Source: Methanocaldococcus fervens AG86
Lineage (GTDB): Archaea > AGJL01 > Methanococci > Methanococcales > Methanocaldococcaceae
Reading direction: 5' to 3'
Assembly (NCBI RefSeq): GCF_000023985.1
Contig: NC_013156.1
Span: forward strand, 980,363-1,044,362
DNA length: 64,000 nt
The notes under the pieces: model-generated
The model's database searches: none
Told to the model about the DNA's origin: nothing
Seen by the model: only the letters and a program-made list of their open reading frames with translations
Program-made: the position numbers and the translations under genes
Part shown: positions 60,148-64,000 of the stretch, one piece after another
Position numbering within the stretch: position 1 is the first letter of the stretch
How the letters are laid out: each line of letters begins with the position of its first letter

Positions 60148-60453
60148 TTATATGTTTTTTACCTTGCTTCTTTTCCTTTGAATTTCTCTTTTTATTTTAT
60201 CTCCGCTAACTCTAAGTAAGTTTGAAACACTTCTTGGAATTTTTCCATTATCCGATAAAATTTTTGCTATAATACTTGAAAGTAAAAAGATGGCATAGAT
60301 ATGCTCTGCCTTAGTTCTATGAATATGATGAGGGTAAATATTTAACATATCATACTCTTTAAATTCCTCATCTTCACAGTTGTATTTTTTTTCAATGTAT
60401 TTTCTTAAATATATTAAAAGTTGATGTAGTTGGATTAATTCATCTTTATGCAT
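60148..60453 (-). CDS. UPF0058 family protein
   Basis: 101 aa helical protein: HKDELIQLHQLLIYLRKYIEKKY, HIHRTKAEHIYAIFLLSSIIAKILSDNGKIPRSVSNLLRVSG. An archaea-specific conserved family of unknown function (UPF0058), often near metabolic genes. Overlaps the dnaG stop by 8 nt, so translationally coupled. Confidence 0.85.
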   Translation of the reverse strand: MHKDELIQLHQLLIYLRKYIEKKYNCEDEEFKEYDMLNIYPHHIHRTKAEHIYAIFLLSSIIAKILSDNGKIPRSVSNLLRVSGDKIKREIQRKRSKVKNI

Positions 60454-61669
60454 TTAAATCACCAAAACTAACAACTGATAAATTTATTGGCTTTTTTATA
60501 ATTTTTGCATCCTTACAGAAAAGCAAATTTGTCTTTTCATACAAAACATCAATAAGTTTTTGCGTAACTGTTCCGTTAATTATGATTTTGTCAATGGTTT
60601 CATAGTTATCTATATTGTTAATCAATTCTTCAATATCAACAACTTCTTCCTTATCTCCGACGATAATTAATGCCTTGGAATCTTCTAATTTAATAAGTTT
60701 TTCATAAAACTTTTGGTATTTGTTATATTTAGGAGGCAAGTTAAATAAATTACTTTCAACTTTAACCCCTACTTCATTATTGGCTGTATTTGTTTCAGGA
60801 ATTTCAGTTTCAACCTCTTTAATTTCATTGACTTCAACTTTTTGTTTCTCTTTTAATATCTGAGCCAATATATGTTCAGCAGGAACTTTGCTTCTTAAAC
60901 ATTTCATTATTTCTTTTTTAGACAGCTCCTCAACTTCTTTACCTGGTGGAGCTCTTGCCACAAAATCAACATCACAAACCTGTAAAAGCTCTTTTAAGAT
61001 TAATTCTCCTCCTCTATCCCCATCTGTAAAAACAGTTACTATTCTTTTCTTACTAAGCTCTACAATGGTTTTTGGGACAGAGGTTCCTTCAACAGCTATC
61101 ACATTTTTAATACCACACCTCAACAAATTGAGAACATCTGCCCTACCTTCAACAACTATAATGTCATCTGAGCTATCAACTGCAGGACCTGCTGGCAGTT
61201 TTTCAGATCCATATTCAATAATTTCCCCCATCCTTACGCTTTCTTTGACTTCTTCAACAACTGTATTTATATCGATATTGCTCATCAACTGCTTTAAAAT
61301 CTCTTTAGCCCTCTCAACAATATATTCCCTCTTCTTCTTCCTAACATCTTCAATATCTATTACTTTTACTGTTGCTACACACGGTCCTACTCTATCTATC
61401 GTTTCTAAAGTAGCGGCCAGGATGGAAGTTTCAATCCTGTCCAAACTTGAAGGAACTGTTATCTTAGCTATTGACTTTCCGTTAATGTTGGTTAACTCAA
61501 CATCTATCCTTCCCACTCTTCCCGTCTTTTGCAGTTCTCTCAAATCCAATTCATCTCCTAAAAGCCCTTCCGTTTGTCCAAATATTGCTCCAATCACATC
61601 ATGCTTTTCAACGTAACCATCAGCAATGAGTTCAGCATAAATGATGTATTTAGTAGTTCCTAAATCCAT
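60446..61669 (-). CDS. dnaG: Bacterial-type primase DnaG (archaeal)
   Basis: 407 aa. N-terminal domain, Toprim domain at about 170-260 with IIVVEGRADVLNLLR and TVFTDGDRGGELILKEL, then a variable acidic linker, and a C-terminal region. Archaeal DnaG associates with the exosome and has primase activity in vitro. Normal length, coupled to UPF0058. Confidence 0.93.
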   Translation of the reverse strand: MDLGTTKYIIYAELIADGYVEKHDVIGAIFGQTEGLLGDELDLRELQKTGRVGRIDVELTNINGKSIAKITVPSSLDRIETSILAATLETIDRVGPCVATVKVIDIEDVRKKKREYIVERAKEILKQLMSNIDINTVVEEVKESVRMGEIIEYGSEKLPAGPAVDSSDDIIVVEGRADVLNLLRCGIKNVIAVEGTSVPKTIVELSKKRIVTVFTDGDRGGELILKELLQVCDVDFVARAPPGKEVEELSKKEIMKCLRSKVPAEHILAQILKEKQKVEVNEIKEVETEIPETNTANNEVGVKVESNLFNLPPKYNKYQKFYEKLIKLEDSKALIIVGDKEEVVDIEELINNIDNYETIDKIIINGTVTQKLIDVLYEKTNLLFCKDAKIIKKPINLSVVSFGDLNA

Positions 61670-61902
61670 GAATGATCACCAGTAATAATTCTACCAGTCT
61701 CATTGGTGAGATTAATCTCACAATATCTAATAAAAGAAATCAAAATATAAAAAATTATTTTTTAATTTTTAAGTAACTTATAATTTGGATGAGCTAAGGT
61801 AAGATTATATCAAATTAACTATGGATGTTAATGATATTTTTTCTTAATATTTATCTGTTTTTCAATTTACAGCCTTAGATTGTTTTGTTAAAACCATGCT
61901 AA

Positions 61903-61916
61903 GTTATATATAATGG
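61903..61916 (+). promoter_or_regulatory. cheR promoter (TATA box)
   Basis: GTTATATATAATGG lies 50 nt upstream of cheR start at 61963. The 293-nt gap between dnaG and cheR is AT-rich with the short inverted repeat TCTCATTGGTGAGA near 61687 and no gene; the repeat AGATTAATCT follows. Confidence 0.55.
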
Positions 61917-61962
61917 TTTTAAAAACATAAGATTTGTTTAATCCTTAAAAGAATGGGGTAGT

Positions 61963-62823
61963 ATGGCAATAGGATTAGGAAATAATAATGAGAAACTTGA
62001 TGCCATAGAGCAAATGTATCTTAAAAGGATAATAAACCATATTAAAAATGTGTTAAAAATAGACGTTACTCAATATAAAGATAGTTATGTTATGAGAAGA
62101 ATTAAAGTAAGAATGAAAGCCACAAAATGTAAAACATTTAAGGAATATTATGAATACTTGAGAAATCATAGTGATGAAAATGAAAAACTGGCAGAAACTC
62201 TAACGGTTAATGTTACGGAATTTTGGAGGGATATTACAGTATACAAAGAGATACATAAGATTATTGATGGATGGGTGGCTGATAGAAGAAAAAGAATGAT
62301 AAGGGTATGGAGTGCAGGATGTTCTTCAGGAGAAGAGCCTTATGGTATAGCAATCATCATAAGTGAAGCTATGGAAAAGCATAAGAGGAAATTGTTAAAC
62401 GTTTCAATAACAGCCACGGATATAGATAAGGAAATTCTTGCTAAAGCGAGAAGAGGAGTGTATCATGCAAAACAACTAAAAAACTTGCCTCCAAATATTG
62501 TACAAAAATATTTCATAAAAATTAATGATGATGAGTACATGGTAAGAAATACACTAAAAAAATTTGTAAGGTTTCAATATCACGACCTTATAAAAGATCC
62601 TCCATTAAAAAATATGGATATGGTGTTGTGTAGAAATGTAATTATTTACTTCGATAAAAAAATTCAAGAAGAACTTTTTTTGAAATTTTATGAAGCGTTA
62701 AACCCGGGTGGATTTTTAATACTTGGAAAAACAGAAATACTTCATGGAGAAGCAAAAAAATTATTTAAAACATACAATGCAAGAGAAAGAATTTATCAAA
62801 AACCTGAGAATGATAATAATTAA
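61963..62823 (+). CDS. cheR: Chemotaxis protein methyltransferase CheR
   Basis: 286 aa. CheR N-domain (IDVTQYKDSYVMRRIKVRMKATKCKTFKEYYEYL, NVTEFWRD), then AdoMet site VWSAGCSSGEEPYGIAI, ATDIDKEILAKARRGVYH, LCRNVIIYFDKKIQEEL. It methylates glutamates of chemoreceptors. No tetratricopeptide tail. It is convergent with two CheC-family genes, with only 2 nt between the stops. M. jannaschii lacks chemotaxis genes as far as known, so their presence here marks this strain or species. Confidence 0.94.
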   Translation: MAIGLGNNNEKLDAIEQMYLKRIINHIKNVLKIDVTQYKDSYVMRRIKVRMKATKCKTFKEYYEYLRNHSDENEKLAETLTVNVTEFWRDITVYKEIHKIIDGWVADRRKRMIRVWSAGCSSGEEPYGIAIIISEAMEKHKRKLLNVSITATDIDKEILAKARRGVYHAKQLKNLPPNIVQKYFIKINDDEYMVRNTLKKFVRFQYHDLIKDPPLKNMDMVLCRNVIIYFDKKIQEELFLKFYEALNPGGFLILGKTEILHGEAKKLFKTYNARERIYQKPENDNN

Positions 62824-62825
62824 AT

Positions 62826-63455
62826 TCAGCCAAATATGCTATCCAATCTTTCAAGTGACTCAGGGTCGATAGTAATTATCAGATAACATTTTATTGGAAA
62901 TCTTCCAATAATTTCAACTTTTGTGTCAAATAACATGACTATATCAGTTTTCTCAGCTATTTCAGCAATTAACGATTCAACTATTGTAAAACCAATATCT
63001 TTTATAAATGTTGGGGGAGTTATATCAATAGTGCCATTAAGCCTATTTGCAAAAACGTTTAAAAATGATGATATTACGATATTTCCAACTTCCCCGATTA
63101 ATGCACTTTCCATCTCTTCGTAGTTTGGAAGATCTGTTTTACTAACCATACTGTCCCAGAGAATGTCAATGAGCATTAATTTTTCAAGTTTTACAGAATC
63201 TTTCTCAGGCAATAAAATCAGTCCTTTACCGTCAAGAACCCCACTAAAATCAATTCTTGCGGCTTTATATTGTTCATCCCCAAATTGCTCTGGGACGAAC
63301 TCTACTAATGCAAACCTCAATCCTAAAAAATATACTTCAACATTTTCCCTAGTTAATTCCATAAAAGCTTTTGCCATATTTTCGGTAGCTTCTTTACTAA
63401 TGTCTATTAGCTTATGGATGGGTTGTAGTAAACTCATATTCATCACTTTTGGCAT
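62826..63455 (-). CDS. cheC: CheC-family phosphatase
   Basis: 209 aa. Signature E-x2-N-x22-P is seen as GEVGNIVISSFLNVFANRLNGTIDITPP (about 117-144); RIDFSGVLDGKGLILLPEKDS is the first beta hairpin and EKTDIVMLFDTKVE another. It acts as CheY-P phosphatase. A second E-x2-N seems absent, so a single active site. 36 nt downstream of the second CheC homolog. Confidence 0.85.
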   Translation of the reverse strand: MPKVMNMSLLQPIHKLIDISKEATENMAKAFMELTRENVEVYFLGLRFALVEFVPEQFGDEQYKAARIDFSGVLDGKGLILLPEKDSVKLEKLMLIDILWDSMVSKTDLPNYEEMESALIGEVGNIVISSFLNVFANRLNGTIDITPPTFIKDIGFTIVESLIAEIAEKTDIVMLFDTKVEIIGRFPIKCYLIITIDPESLERLDSIFG

Positions 63456-63491
63456 TATATTGTTAAAATAAAAAGAGTAAAAATAAGAAAA

Positions 63492-64000
63492 TTATTGCCC
63501 TTCATATTTTGCACTTAATTTATCATTAACTTCATTTTTATTCATACTCTCAAATAGTATATTTATTGAATCGTGCGGTAACACAATCAATACATCAAAA
63601 CCAGTTCCTACTTCGCATATATGCAGTGTAGACCTAAAGGCCAGGATTATGTCATCATCCCCTATATTTTTCTCATTGAAAATTTTTTCTAAAAATTCTT
63701 TTCCAGAACCTACAATATAGGATGGAGGGGTCATATTTAATGAAGTATTTATAAAGTTTGCAAATGAATCCACATAGGCAGATATTAATATATTGCATAT
63801 TTCATTAATAGCTGAGATTTTCATCTCATCCATTTCGTCACTATCTGATTCCATTCCCATTCCTAAAAGCATAGCTTTAGAAAGTTCTACAGCAGAATCT
63901 TCAGAGAAGATCAACAAACCTGTTCCGCTAATATCTCCTGAAAAATCAATTTTTGTAAATATTTTTTTCTCTTCCCCATACTCTTCTTTTATCTCTTTTG
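63492..64000 (-). CDS. cheC: CheC-family protein, partial (runs off window)
   Basis: 170 codons visible; the frame stays open to the right end of the window, so the N-terminus is missing. KIFTKIDFSGDISGTGLLIFSED precedes the signature EICNILISAYVDSFANFIN-x-P (E-x2-N...P). It is a paralog of the gene at 62826, same strand. The gene likely belongs to a che operon continuing outside the window (cheA, cheB, cheD, cheY expected). Confidence 0.85.
   Translation of the reverse strand, partial: KEIKEEYGEEKKIFTKIDFSGDISGTGLLIFSEDSAVELSKAMLLGMGMESDSDEMDEMKISAINEICNILISAYVDSFANFINTSLNMTPPSYIVGSGKEFLEKIFNEKNIGDDDIILAFRSTLHICEVGTGFDVLIVLPHDSINILFESMNKNEVNDKLSAKYEGQ

Noticed and set aside
61670-61962. Small gene between dnaG and cheR
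   Set aside because: Only short frames without ribosome binding sites; two small inverted repeats and a TATA box were seen.

Overview
The window reads as a chromosomal piece of a hyperthermophilic methanogen of the genus Methanocaldococcus. Protein-coding DNA is very AT-rich while the rRNA and tRNA genes are GC-rich, as in hyperthermophiles. Gene starts are preceded by GGTGAT or GGAGG-type ribosome binding sites matching the 16S 3' end seen at 33101. The gene content (F420H2 oxidases, HdrBC, HypF, G1P dehydrogenase, PolD small subunit, PriL, DnaG, fibrillarin, RLI/ABCE1, L40e, S28e, L24e, L7Ae) is that of a euryarchaeal methanogen. Many neighbourhoods match M. jannaschii as I remember it; I could not run an alignment.

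Layout. 0.1-1.7 kb: a NikR-like regulator, an 8-oxoguanine glycosylase and an archaeoflavoprotein. 1.8-6.6 kb: a Type III-like restriction-modification pair whose mod and res frames are both broken. 6.7-19.2 kb: an oxygen and redox defence island with an iron-sulfur flavoprotein, two FprA F420H2 oxidases, two rubrerythrin-type proteins, rubredoxins, peroxiredoxin, a ferritin-like protein, superoxide reductase, hemerythrin, HdrBC, a ferredoxin and an Lrp-family regulator that matches M. jannaschii Ptr2. 19.2-29.2 kb: argD, leuB, ABCE1, chrA, a MoaE-like gene, hypF, egsA and a DUF155 protein. 29.4-35.3 kb: rnpB, 5S, 23S, tRNA-Ala and 16S, then tRNA-His, Leu, Glu, Met/Ile2, Asn and Phe, all on the minus strand. 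35.4-50.5 kb: tRNA and rRNA modification, MATE, L40e, SpoIIM-like, HMG-CoA reductase, an unknown membrane protein beside a decayed nucleotidyltransferase, a HisA-like protein, DP1-PriL-MscS, an amidohydrolase, hisB, fibrillarin and a radical SAM protein. 50.5-61.7 kb: NAD(P)HX repair, PHP and DHH phosphoesterases, an orphan C5 DNA methylase, three ribosomal proteins, hisG, UPF0058 and dnaG. 61.9-64 kb: cheR and two CheC-family genes, the second cut by the window edge.

Three observations stand out. First, disruptions cluster: about eight indels or nonsense codons lie in rubredoxin, ferritin, superoxide reductase, hdrB and the restriction-modification genes, while most of the rest of the window is intact. 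This is either true decay or locally poor consensus sequence. Second, an 11-bp palindrome of the form CCGAAWTTCGG recurs at promoters of the oxygen-defence island and next to the Ptr2-like gene, which suggests a local regulon. Third, chemotaxis genes (cheR, cheC) occur in a Methanocaldococcus-like background, although M. jannaschii is known for lacking them.
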